64,000 nucleotides of DNA, from assembly GCF_000511175.1 (NCBI RefSeq), contig NZ_KI866530.1, forward strand, positions 1,548,919 to 1,612,918. Reading direction: 5' to 3'. The notes beneath the pieces were generated by a model. That model was not told where the DNA came from. It worked only from the letters and a program-made list of their open reading frames with translations, and made no database searches. How positions within the stretch are numbered: the stretch's first letter is position 1; each line of letters begins with the position of its first letter. Of the stretch, positions 25,707-35,076 are shown one piece after another. The stretch comes from Sediminibacterium salmoneum NBRC 103935 (lineage in GTDB: Bacteria > Bacteroidota > Bacteroidia > Chitinophagales > Chitinophagaceae). The position numbers were made by a program, and so were the translations under genes.

Positions 25707-28082
25707 ATGAAACGTTCTATCAAAAAAGTTGCCGTACTCGGAAGTGGTGTAATGGGGTCCAGAATTGCCTGTCACTTTGCAGGAATTGGACTGCCTGTAT
25801 TATTGCTGGATATGGTTCCTGCGGCAGCAGCAGAAAGCACTAAACCAGCAGAAAGAAACAAGCTGGTAAATGATGCGCTGGCAGCGGCTGTAAAAAGTAA
25901 CCCCTCTCCCGTGTTTACCAAGTCGGTAGTTAACAGAATCAAGACGGGCAACTTTGATGATAACCTGAAAGAGATTGCCGGTTGCGACTGGATTATTGAA
26001 GTGGTAGTTGAAAGACTCGACATCAAGCAACTGATTTATGAAAAAGTAGAAAAATTCAGAAAGCCGGGAACCCTTATTACTTCCAATACGTCAGGTATTC
26101 CGATTCATATGATGGCAGAAGGCAGATCCGATGATTTTAAAAAGCATTTCTGCGGAACGCATTTCTTTAATCCTCCACGCTATTTAAGATTACTGGAAAT
26201 TATTCCAACACCCCATACCGATACGGAAGTGGTGGATTTCTTAATGCACTATGGCGATGTACACCTGGGTAAAACCACCGTGTTGTGTAAGGATACTCCT
26301 GCATTTATTGCCAATAGAATCGGGGTATTCAGCATCATGAGCATTTTCCATATTATGGAGAAGCAGGGATTAACCATAGATGAAATTGATGCCTTAACCG
26401 GACCCATTATTGGAAGACCCAAGTCTGCAACATTCAGAACGGCTGATGTAGTAGGGATAGATACCTTAGTAAAAGTAGCCAAGGGAGTTGCCGACAATTG
26501 CCCTAACGACGAAGCCAAATTGATTTTTACCATTCCGTCCTGGTTAGAAAAAATAACAGCCAACAATTGGCTGGGTGATAAAACCGGTCAGGGATTTTTC
26601 AAGAAAACCAAGTCTGCAGCGGGCAAGGAAATTCTAACGCTCAACTTGCAAACCATGGAATATGTGGCAAGAACAAAACCAAAATTCGCGAGTTTAGAAG
26701 CTGCCAAACCAGTGGAAGACTTAAAGCAGAGAATTAAAATGTTAAGTGCAGCTCCCGATAAAGCCGGTGAGTTTTACAGAGCATTTCATTTTTCCTTGTT
26801 CTCTTATATCTCTTTCAGAATTCCTGAAATCAGTGATGAATTGTATCGTGTAGACGATGCCATGATGGCGGGCTTTGGATGGGAAATAGGAGCTTTTGAA
26901 TCCTGGGATACCCTTGGGGTTAGCAAAACCGTAGAAGCCATGCAGGCAGCGGGTTACAGCGTAGCACCCTGGGTTGCAGAAATGCTGGCAACAGGTGCAA
27001 CTAGTTTCTACAAAGTAGAGAACGGGAAGCGCATATGTTACGATGTGGCCAGTAAATCTTATAAAACCATTCCTGGTGGCGAATCCTTCCTGATTCTTAA
27101 GAACCACAGCGATAAACTTATCTGGAAAAACAGTGCCTGCAGAATGTACGATATTGGCGATGGTGTAGCAGGATTGGAATGGAGTACCAAGATGAACAGC
27201 ATGGGTGGAGAAGTACTCGAAGGAGTTAACAAAGCCATCAGCAAGGCAGAAGAAAGCTTTAATGGATTGGTAATTGCCAACGAGGGGCCCAACTTTAGTG
27301 CGGGTGCCAATGTGGGTATGATTTTTATGCTGGCAATCGAGCAGGAATACGATGAACTGGATATGGCCATCCGCATGTTCCAGAATACCATGATGCGTTT
27401 GCGTTATTCCAGTGTGCCAGTTGTTACTGCGCCACATGGTTTAACCTTAGGCGGAGGTTGCGAAATGAATTTACACGCAGACAAGGTTTGCGCAGCAGCA
27501 GAAACTTATATTGGTTTAGTGGAACTGGGTGTGGGATTGATTCCCGGCGGTGGCGGAACCAAAGAGTTTGCACTAAGAGCCAGCGACGAATTACACGAAG
27601 ACGAACCAGAGACCAATACATTAAAGAAAAGATTCTTTTCCATAGCAACAGCCAAAGTGGCTACCTCTGCACAGGAAGCTTTTGAAATGGGTATCCTAAG
27701 ACAAGGTCAGGACGAAGTGGTGATGAATATAGGCAGAAGAATTGCAGAAGCCAAGAAATCAGTTTTAGAATTACACGAAGCAGGATACAATACTCCGGTA
27801 CAAAGAACCGATATTAAAGTATTGGGCAAATCCGGTCTGGGAGCCATGCTAGCCGGTATCAATGGCATGTGGAGAGGTGGATATGCAACCGATCACGATG
27901 CTTTAGTGGCGCGCAAATTAGCGTATGTTATGTGTGGCGGGGACTTAAGTGCGCAAACACTGGTAAGTGAACAATACCTGCTAGATTTGGAAAGAGAAGC
28001 CTTTTTAAGTTTGTGTGGCGAAAAGAAATCACTCGAAAGAATTCAGAGTGTATTGAAAAGTGGCAGACCTATTAGAAATTAA
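25707..28082 (+). CDS. fadN: 3-hydroxyacyl-CoA dehydrogenase / enoyl-CoA hydratase fusion (FadN type)
   Basis: 791 residues from MKRSIKKVAVLGSGVMG; 13 upstream codons from a GTG are not family-like. Order: NAD-binding domain (GSGVMGSRIACHFAG), catalytic FCGTHFFNPPRYLRLLEI, the 3HCDH C-terminal domain (IGRPKSATFRTADVVGIDT), then an enoyl-CoA hydratase domain at the C-terminus (NEGPNFSAGANVGM, PHGLTLGGGCEM). Dehydrogenase first and hydratase last is the FadN/YusL order, reversed from E. coli FadB. It catalyses the second and third steps of beta-oxidation. The thiolase and acyl-CoA dehydrogenase partners are not adjacent. Confidence 0.92.
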   Translation: MKRSIKKVAVLGSGVMGSRIACHFAGIGLPVLLLDMVPAAAAESTKPAERNKLVNDALAAAVKSNPSPVFTKSVVNRIKTGNFDDNLKEIAGCDWIIEVVVERLDIKQLIYEKVEKFRKPGTLITSNTSGIPIHMMAEGRSDDFKKHFCGTHFFNPPRYLRLLEIIPTPHTDTEVVDFLMHYGDVHLGKTTVLCKDTPAFIANRIGVFSIMSIFHIMEKQGLTIDEIDALTGPIIGRPKSATFRTADVVGIDTLVKVAKGVADNCPNDEAKLIFTIPSWLEKITANNWLGDKTGQGFFKKTKSAAGKEILTLNLQTMEYVARTKPKFASLEAAKPVEDLKQRIKMLSAAPDKAGEFYRAFHFSLFSYISFRIPEISDELYRVDDAMMAGFGWEIGAFESWDTLGVSKTVEAMQAAGYSVAPWVAEMLATGATSFYKVENGKRICYDVASKSYKTIPGGESFLILKNHSDKLIWKNSACRMYDIGDGVAGLEWSTKMNSMGGEVLEGVNKAISKAEESFNGLVIANEGPNFSAGANVGMIFMLAIEQEYDELDMAIRMFQNTMMRLRYSSVPVVTAPHGLTLGGGCEMNLHADKVCAAAETYIGLVELGVGLIPGGGGTKEFALRASDELHEDEPETNTLKKRFFSIATAKVATSAQEAFEMGILRQGQDEVVMNIGRRIAEAKKSVLELHEAGYNTPVQRTDIKVLGKSGLGAMLAGINGMWRGGYATDHDALVARKLAYVMCGGDLSAQTLVSEQYLLDLEREAFLSLCGEKKSLERIQSVLKSGRPIRN

Positions 28083-28145
28083 AAAAAGAAAAACTAGTGA
28101 GTAGTAAGGGTTAAGTAAGATTGTTGCATCAAAATAATTAGCAGT

Positions 28146-29714
28146 TTATCTTATTGAATATACAATCCAGTTTTCAGTTTCAAAGACACGGTTGGACCTC
28201 AGATTCAACCGTTCTTTCATTACAAACATATTGTAGGCGTTCATGGCCGTGTAATTGTGTTTCAGATTGTGTCTTTTTGCAATAAGAATGTATTCTACCG
28301 ACAAAGCTGGATTTTCAATTACCGTAATGAAATTCTTTTGCAATGGCATTACCAGTCCATCCAGCGTTGGCAGATATGCTACAATGCCATAAGCTGCAGC
28401 ATCGTCAATTAAAACAGGTCTTGACGGCGATTTAACGGAAGCTATATAATCGGCCAGCTGTTTCTCTTCTGACTCTTTTTTGGGCAAAAACCATTTGTTG
28501 GTTTCCGTTACCATACTTACAAATCGTTGTTCTTCAAAATCGGAAGTTTCCTTAAAATAATAATAGCCCCCCAGTAAAGTAAGAAATGTCCCTGCCATAA
28601 TAATGATAGAAGACATGAATCGATTGAGTTTGACCTGACTGGCAAAATTGAAAGCCACAAAAGCCATAACAGGCAACAGTATATAATACTCCACAGTTAA
28701 ATAAAACTGAATATCAATCAGTATGATTGACAGAAAAATCAATGGCGTAAAAAGCGTTAATAATTCATATAATTTGCCCTTAAACAACAACAAGGCCGAA
28801 ACAAAAATGGGAGCCAGAAAAATAGTGAACAAAGGAAAAATAATTTGTGTCTGCTTATTCAGGTTGGCACCAGATCCTCTTTCCAGGATATTGGTAATGG
28901 TAGATACACCGGTAACCCTCCAGTTAGAATACTGAGAACTTAAGAAATAGGTAGGATCACCCGCATGGGACTGATTCAACACGCGGAATAGAAATATGGC
29001 TGCTAGCGGCAATAGATACAAAATGAAATACAAAGAGACCGTTCTGTTTACCAGTTTACGACGAAGTGAGCGATTGTTCAGCGCCTGAAAATATTGAAAC
29101 ACCACAGGTTCTCCCTTAGCGGTTTTAATCCCCTCAATACTAACCAGTACCACAAAGGGAAGAAAACCCAGGATCAACCAGAGAAACTTTACTTCAGAAA
29201 ATATCAATGCCCCTAAATACAAGCTGGCCAGTGACAGGTAGTAGGTTGTTTGGTTTTTATAGTAAAAGAACAAACTCCGGAACAACATGTAAGTAAAAAG
29301 CATGATGGCGGCAATATTCCTTCCACTAGTGGCAGCAAAAATAAACTGGGGATGAATCAGGAACAAAGCCAGCAAGGCCAACATTAAAGTACGGGCGGGT
29401 AATTCAGAACTATTTATGTCTTTTGCCATAAAGAAAAATAGAAAAGACATTAGTACTATGGAAGAAGCAACCGGTGCAAATAAATATCCGAAGGGAGTAA
29501 ATATAATATTGATTAAAAAAGAAGTCGTTGGAAAAGTAGTACCCAATGTTAAAAGGGTATTCTCGCTGTATTCAAAAAGCAACTTTAATTTTTCAGCATA
29601 GAACAATCGTTCTGAGTGTTCAAACCCAATTCTATTGAATAGCCAGGCCAGGATCACATAATAAATGACCAGCAGCAATGAAATGATACGTATTTGATGA
29701 CTACTGAATTTCAT
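28146..29714 (-). CDS. Polytopic membrane protein of the polysaccharide locus
   Basis: 522 residues with about ten or more predicted membrane segments covering residues ~10-420, then a soluble C-terminal region of ~100 residues (VLIDDAAAYGIVAYLPTLDG). I do not recognise the family; the layout recalls GT-C-type glycosyltransferases or polysaccharide-modifying membrane proteins, but no catalytic motif is clear. Its ATG overlaps the stop of the GT2 synthase (TAATG), so it is translationally coupled to the synthase and probably part of the same machine. Confidence 0.75.
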   Translation of the reverse strand: MKFSSHQIRIISLLLVIYYVILAWLFNRIGFEHSERLFYAEKLKLLFEYSENTLLTLGTTFPTTSFLINIIFTPFGYLFAPVASSIVLMSFLFFFMAKDINSSELPARTLMLALLALFLIHPQFIFAATSGRNIAAIMLFTYMLFRSLFFYYKNQTTYYLSLASLYLGALIFSEVKFLWLILGFLPFVVLVSIEGIKTAKGEPVVFQYFQALNNRSLRRKLVNRTVSLYFILYLLPLAAIFLFRVLNQSHAGDPTYFLSSQYSNWRVTGVSTITNILERGSGANLNKQTQIIFPLFTIFLAPIFVSALLLFKGKLYELLTLFTPLIFLSIILIDIQFYLTVEYYILLPVMAFVAFNFASQVKLNRFMSSIIIMAGTFLTLLGGYYYFKETSDFEEQRFVSMVTETNKWFLPKKESEEKQLADYIASVKSPSRPVLIDDAAAYGIVAYLPTLDGLVMPLQKNFITVIENPALSVEYILIAKRHNLKHNYTAMNAYNMFVMKERLNLRSNRVFETENWIVYSIR

Positions 29715-31587
29715 TAGGTTTCATTGGCATTGGCTACCACTGTTGCTGCAGCGGAAGAATGAGATACTTTGGTTAAACCGTGATTGGTTTTTTCCCAATA
29801 AAATGGTTTATAAATCAGCTGCCACAATCCTTTATAGGCTGCAATGGAATGCATTAACCAGTAGAAAGGATTCACCAGCGCAAACAAAATCAACTCATAA
29901 AATCGGCGTTTGAAAACAGCCAGCATATTTACATAAATCATGAGCGTATTCCCCGCCACAAAGTTAAAAATGGATATATACAATACCCAGTCCGGGAACA
30001 GCACACGAACGGTTTGCAAATCAAAAACCAGATACACAATATAAAAGCCCAACAACACCGGATACAATAAAAAGGTAATCGGAGTAAATCCAACGAAGAA
30101 GTTGAATCCGAAAAATCCTCTCCAATCCAATTTTTACCAACCAGTTTTGGAGGATTGCGCATATGCACCAGCAGGGTTTGCATGTATCCCTTAATCCAGC
30201 GGGAACGCTGACGAATCCAGTTAAAGGGTTCGTTGTTGGCTTCTTCCAGCGTAGTACTGTTTACTACCCCTACCTTGTATCTCTTTTCAAATACCCGCAC
30301 TCCCAAATCGGCGTCTTCCGTAACATTGAACGGATCCCAACCACCCAGTTCTTTTAGCTTGTCCAGTTTAAAGTGATTGGAAGTGCCTCCTAAAGGAATG
30401 GGTACATCCAGTGACTGAAGACCTGGTAACATATAATCGAACCAATACGAATATTCTAAAGTGAACATACGGGTTAACAGGTTCTCATTCTTATTAAAAT
30501 AATTAAGTGCTCCCTGCAATACCACATAATCCTTTGGAAGTTTTCTGAACAAACTCACAACCTTTTTCAACTGGTCAGAATCTGGAACGTCTTCTGCATC
30601 ATAGATGGTTAAATAAGTTCCCTTACAAAAAAACAAACCGTAGTTACAGGCTTTGGGCTTGGTTTTAGGCATGTGGAATGGAACCACAATGGTTTCAAAG
30701 TTGGCCGGGAAATCCAGGTTACGAACGGCGTTCAGGGTTTTATCATCGTCTTCCTCAATCAATAATTTTACGTCTAGTTTTCCTCTTGGATAATCCAGAC
30801 TTCTCAGGTTCCAAATTAATTTACGAATTAGTTTATCCTCCTTATAAACCGGCAGCAATATGGTGTATACCGGAAGCGTACTATTGTCAACCGCTTTTAC
30901 TTCATCCTTGGTTACCACTTCTACCAGTTCGTACTTAGAGCCCTTTAAGGCAATGTACAATTTAAATACAATGGAAAATAAAAAGACGAAACTGAAGAAC
31001 AGGTTGAAGAAAATAAAACTATTGACAAAATTGTAGGTCAGTAAAATAAAGGCAACAGCAATGGCAACAAAAATAAACACCAATTGCGCATCCGTAAAAG
31101 TAGTTAGACCCGAACTATCGGGATCCTTACGCATCAGGCTAAATACAGATTCCTTTACATAGTATTCTCCTCTAAGCTTATGTACCATCCAGGTAATATC
31201 CAAATCCGAAGCAGCTACCAATTTTACCTTGGTATTGAACTTCATTTCCAGATAGCCTTGCAGTCTTTCATCCATTGGGTCGGCAGCAGCTACTAGTAAA
31301 TTACCTCTGCCATCATTCCGCATGGGTAAATATAAAAAAGCGTTCAGGTGCAGCAGGTCGCATTGTTCCACAAAGCTTTCATCTAATACTTCGTTACGAA
31401 CATCCACCAGCGGAAAACCTGAACGCTCCAGAAAAGCAACATAGGCTTTACGGGTAAGGTACCCGAAATTCAGTGCTGCTTTTATTTGCGCATAGTCGAA
31501 CTCATCAGCAATTACATCAATCTCATCCAGTTTGGCCGTGGTAAACAAGCCCACACTAATCATATTATTCAAGGCACAAACAGGCAT
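29714..31587 (-). CDS. Cellulose-synthase-like GT2 glycosyltransferase with GspE-N-like domain, frameshifted
   Basis: Part one (31587 to about 30136) has a T2SSE/MshEN-like N-terminal domain (residues ~20-145; LLVAAADPMDERLQGYLEMKF-type block), two membrane helices (165-215), and a GT2 domain with PVYKED, DAED (330-333), TED (423-425) and QRSRW (460-464), the processive synthase set. It then loses frame at a run of five A (30131-30135 on the plus strand reads T). Part two continues in the shifted frame with DWRGFFGFNFFVG and four membrane helices to 29714. Adding one base gives about 624 residues. The synthase probably polymerises and exports a beta-glycan across the inner membrane with the upstream BcsB-like protein. 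Confidence 0.87.
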
Positions 31588-31614
31588 AGATGCTACGGAT
31601 TTTTAAGGAACCAA

Positions 31615-33636
31615 TTAAACAATCTCCTGTGATTTTTTCACACGCTTTCTGATGAAGAAGAAACCTAGTACCAACAGGATACCTAAACCAGCCAGCATGA
31701 AATATTTGTATTTATTCCAAAGCAAAGCCATATTATTCTTATCTCCTCGGTATGTAACCAGACCAGCATTGTCGGGCAGTTTAAAGAAGAAATTACTCTT
31801 TCCCTTACTGTTGGCAATACATACGTTACTTTCAATGGCAGAGTACTGTGATCCAAAGCTTTTGATTACGCCCTCAAAGGCATCACTGATACTAGAGTCT
31901 CCCAGTGCACTCACGAGCAGGAAGGTAGAACTACCCTGTCGGAAAATCTGTGCGATACCTGAGTTAGAAAAGTCGTTAATAGAGTAAGAGGTTTCCCCAC
32001 TGATATCTTTATACAACTGGAAGTCTCTGTTGAATTGTACTGGTAGGTTCTTTTCAAAGTTCTTAATCAACGGATCGTTTCTGTGCAATAAGGCAATGGC
32101 ATTCATGTTTGCCATATCGTTCATATTGGCTTTATCAGAAGTTACCAGTTCAGGAATAAACAGATAGTTCGCTGCCAAAGTAGCTGTATTCAACTGAAAC
32201 ACCAGTTCGCCCAGAGATGCTGCCAAATAAGGCATCAGGCTTGGAGTAACAATACAACGCAAAGCTTTCTTTCTAAACTCTCCAGGATAGTTAAAGAAGT
32301 TATAGAACTCATTTACTTTTTCGCCAGAGAACACCAGGTTAGAAGTTTTGGTATCAATGAATCCGAAGAAATTAGAGAACCCTTCCTTACAAATACCACC
32401 CGCACCATGAAAACGCATTTCCACTACCAATGAGTTATTCTTAGTAAGTAAGTATGGCTTCAGTTCTATGTCTCCGTTGAAACTGGTTTTATCGTGTAAG
32501 TCGGTACTGAATACCAGGTTATCGTTCAGGTATACGTTTAAGAAACCACGGTCTCCTTCTTTTAACATAGAAAGCATGGCTTCTAGGTGGAAAGTAAGTT
32601 TTTTAGGAATGGCGTTGTAATCGGCCAATGAAAATGCATAGTTGGTTTTCAATGCGCCAATACCTTCCATCAGTTTAGGTGTACCTCCTAGCTCTTCCAG
32701 TGAGAATACAACAGGCAACTGATTCTTGTCAAAGTAAGCTGGCTGCCCCTGATCTACTAACATGGTATAAGAGAAACTACCATTGATAATTTTATAGTTC
32801 GTCAGCGTGTAAATAGCTTTTCTATATCCTTCGGGGTCTTTACCAGTAATCACCAATACATAATCGCCATTCGGGAATATCAGGTTTTTAATCAACCCCT
32901 GTCCGTTTTTAAATTCAGGCAATTGTGCCTGGATATATGCCGGAAGCTTGTTATACAAACCGGTCACGATTGTATTTCCAACAGAAGAATCGGTATTTCT
33001 GTAATTGGTGGTAACAATATCTTCCAGACCCCCTTTCTGTTTCAATAAAGCAAAAAGGATAGAACCACTGGTTAAATCGTCTAAGTCAGCATTCACCGGA
33101 GTGGCCACTGAATTGTATTCAGAAATGGTTTCTTTTAAACTGTGATAGTAAGTAGAGCGTTCTTGCTTAATAACTTCTAAATAAGAAGAGTTTCGAATGG
33201 TAACCCAGATAGCCGGATTGTCAACGTCCTTACAATATTCATCCGACATGGCCATTTTGGCGTCAATTCTCAATTTAATAAAACGACCATCTTCCTGAAC
33301 ATATCTTTTATTCAGGGGGATTACAATCGTCATTACAGAGTCAATGGCGTCTGCCACCAAACGGGTAGTATATACAGGCTCATCTTTTAATGAAACCGTA
33401 ATGGTAGACATGTCTTCTCTTAAAACCTGAGAAGGCTTCACCTGCAGTATCAGATTGGTACGGTCTACATCATCTCTTGGCTGTAGCTTCAAGAAATAGG
33501 AAATGGCACCATTAATACCCATAATGGATTCATTCCGGTAACCCATTGCTTCCAGGGAGCGGGTCTTGAAGTCCTGGGCAAATATGCTACCAGCTATCAG
33601 CAGGAAGAGTACGAGCAGGGATGATTTTGTTTTCAT
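31615..33636 (-). CDS. BcsB-like cellulose synthase periplasmic subunit
   Basis: 673 residues: signal peptide (MKTKSSLLVLFLLIAGSIFA), a large periplasmic region with BcsB-type jelly-roll/flavodoxin-like repeats, the conserved patch MRFHGAGGICKEGFSNFFGF around residue 410, and one C-terminal membrane anchor (FMLAGLGILLVLGFFFI) followed by RKRVKK. In cellulose systems BcsB guides the nascent chain across the periplasm and activates BcsA. It lies 27 bp upstream of the GT2 synthase and 18 bp downstream of the histidine kinase. No BcsC-like outer-membrane pore is in the locus. Confidence 0.85.
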   Translation of the reverse strand: MKTKSSLLVLFLLIAGSIFAQDFKTRSLEAMGYRNESIMGINGAISYFLKLQPRDDVDRTNLILQVKPSQVLREDMSTITVSLKDEPVYTTRLVADAIDSVMTIVIPLNKRYVQEDGRFIKLRIDAKMAMSDEYCKDVDNPAIWVTIRNSSYLEVIKQERSTYYHSLKETISEYNSVATPVNADLDDLTSGSILFALLKQKGGLEDIVTTNYRNTDSSVGNTIVTGLYNKLPAYIQAQLPEFKNGQGLIKNLIFPNGDYVLVITGKDPEGYRKAIYTLTNYKIINGSFSYTMLVDQGQPAYFDKNQLPVVFSLEELGGTPKLMEGIGALKTNYAFSLADYNAIPKKLTFHLEAMLSMLKEGDRGFLNVYLNDNLVFSTDLHDKTSFNGDIELKPYLLTKNNSLVVEMRFHGAGGICKEGFSNFFGFIDTKTSNLVFSGEKVNEFYNFFNYPGEFRKKALRCIVTPSLMPYLAASLGELVFQLNTATLAANYLFIPELVTSDKANMNDMANMNAIALLHRNDPLIKNFEKNLPVQFNRDFQLYKDISGETSYSINDFSNSGIAQIFRQGSSTFLLVSALGDSSISDAFEGVIKSFGSQYSAIESNVCIANSKGKSNFFFKLPDNAGLVTYRGDKNNMALLWNKYKYFMLAGLGILLVLGFFFIRKRVKKSQEIV

Positions 33637-33654
33637 GATTTCGGGGTATTTAAA

Positions 33655-35025
33655 CTAAGCCAGTTTGAATTTGAGTTTAAAATAGTTTCCAACAGTCACA
33701 TTGCTTTCATAAGTTAGCGAACCTCCCATGTCTTCGGTTAGCTGCTTGGCAATAGAAAATCCCATGCCTGAGTGGTTGATGGCCAATTCAGACTGGTTAG
33801 GATTGGTTAATCGGCTAAAATATTCATCCAGTTTTTCCATTCCGATGGGGTTATTGGTCTTATTGATGATCTCAATAATACAAGACCCATCCAGGTCATT
33901 GGCATGAATACTAACAGAAGAACCCTTTTGGATAAACCTAATAACGTTAGAAAGTAGCTTAAATAATATATGACGTAAAAATATTTTATCAATATTTACC
34001 ATTACTTCGGACGGAGAAAGGTGAACCTGAAGGTTTACCTGCTTAATACTGGCCGCATCCACCAGGGTAATCGCTGCTTTTTCCACCTCAGGAATAATAT
34101 CGAATTGTTCCATCCGGTAAGTAATTTTACCAGAATCGGCTTCTGCTGACTCTGCCAGTTTCTGGCTCAGATAATGCAGTTTTTCGTTCCCCATGGTGAT
34201 ATAACTCAGAATTTCCTTCTGGTCAGAAGTCAGGTTACTGCTCTTGCGATTGATGAGATCAATGGATATCTGGTTAGACCCGATAAAGTTTTTCAGGTCA
34301 TGAATCATAATATTGAGGGTATTCTGACGATAATCACTCAATTCTTTCAGGCGACGATTCTTCTCTTCAATAATATGGTGCTGGTCGTTGATTTTTTCGT
34401 TCTGTTCCAGCAATCTTCTGTTGGATTCTTCAATAATCAGGTTTTTCTCTGTCTCACGCTTTACAATCTGGTAGCGGTTATAGGCAATAACAATAGAGAA
34501 AATAGCTACCAGAAAATATACGCCTCCCCCATTCGAAATCAAGCTGGCATAGCTGGCTGTTTCGTTGTTGAGCGAGTACATAAACAGAATAATAGTAAAG
34601 GAAATAGCCGCATGTAACTGCGCAAACAATGGCCTCCAGAATAAAATGGTATTCAGAAGCAACATCATAATAGAAGCCAGCAAATAGTAGGGCAAACCAG
34701 TAGCAACAGGAACAATTCCACAAATCATGGAGACCAATGCAATATTTATCCCAACCACTAAGTTTAATATCAGTTCATGGCCCCAACGTTTTTTGGTGCC
34801 GAAAATGTAAAAGAAATAAGAGATGGAAAAGAAGATGATGCGGATGACCAATAAAAACATCCAGTCTTCCTTCATGAACAAAACATCTAACAGCCAAAAC
34901 AATGGAAGTGAAAACATCAAAGTCCACACAGCCACATTCGAATAGAAAGCACCCCGCTTCACCAGCTCATTATTTAGCTTGGCGCGGTCTATATTTACAT
35001 AAGGAATCCGATGGTAATCAATCAT
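33655..35025 (-). CDS. Membrane histidine kinase of the polysaccharide operon
   Basis: 456 residues: five or six N-terminal membrane segments (about 28-185), a coiled coil (186-235), the phospho-acceptor His242 in MIHDLKNFIGSN, then an ATPase-like domain with a recognisable N box (LLSNVIRF) and G2 region (HSGMGFSIAKQLTEDMGG). The usual G1 box DxGxG is replaced by INKTNNPIG, so ATP binding may be weak or altered. No response regulator is adjacent. It is the first gene of the operon, 18 bp before the BcsB-like gene, and may tune polysaccharide synthesis. Confidence 0.83.
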   Translation of the reverse strand: MIDYHRIPYVNIDRAKLNNELVKRGAFYSNVAVWTLMFSLPLFWLLDVLFMKEDWMFLLVIRIIFFSISYFFYIFGTKKRWGHELILNLVVGINIALVSMICGIVPVATGLPYYLLASIMMLLLNTILFWRPLFAQLHAAISFTIILFMYSLNNETASYASLISNGGGVYFLVAIFSIVIAYNRYQIVKRETEKNLIIEESNRRLLEQNEKINDQHHIIEEKNRRLKELSDYRQNTLNIMIHDLKNFIGSNQISIDLINRKSSNLTSDQKEILSYITMGNEKLHYLSQKLAESAEADSGKITYRMEQFDIIPEVEKAAITLVDAASIKQVNLQVHLSPSEVMVNIDKIFLRHILFKLLSNVIRFIQKGSSVSIHANDLDGSCIIEIINKTNNPIGMEKLDEYFSRLTNPNQSELAINHSGMGFSIAKQLTEDMGGSLTYESNVTVGNYFKLKFKLA

Positions 35026-35076
35026 GGGTACTTCTTATCTGCTACTGATAAAATATTAATCATTTAACTGTAAAAC

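Noticed and set aside
26742..27437. 231-residue minus-strand frame inside fadN
   Set aside because: Shadow of a strongly conserved beta-oxidation enzyme; Cys/His/Phe-rich composition typical of antisense frames.
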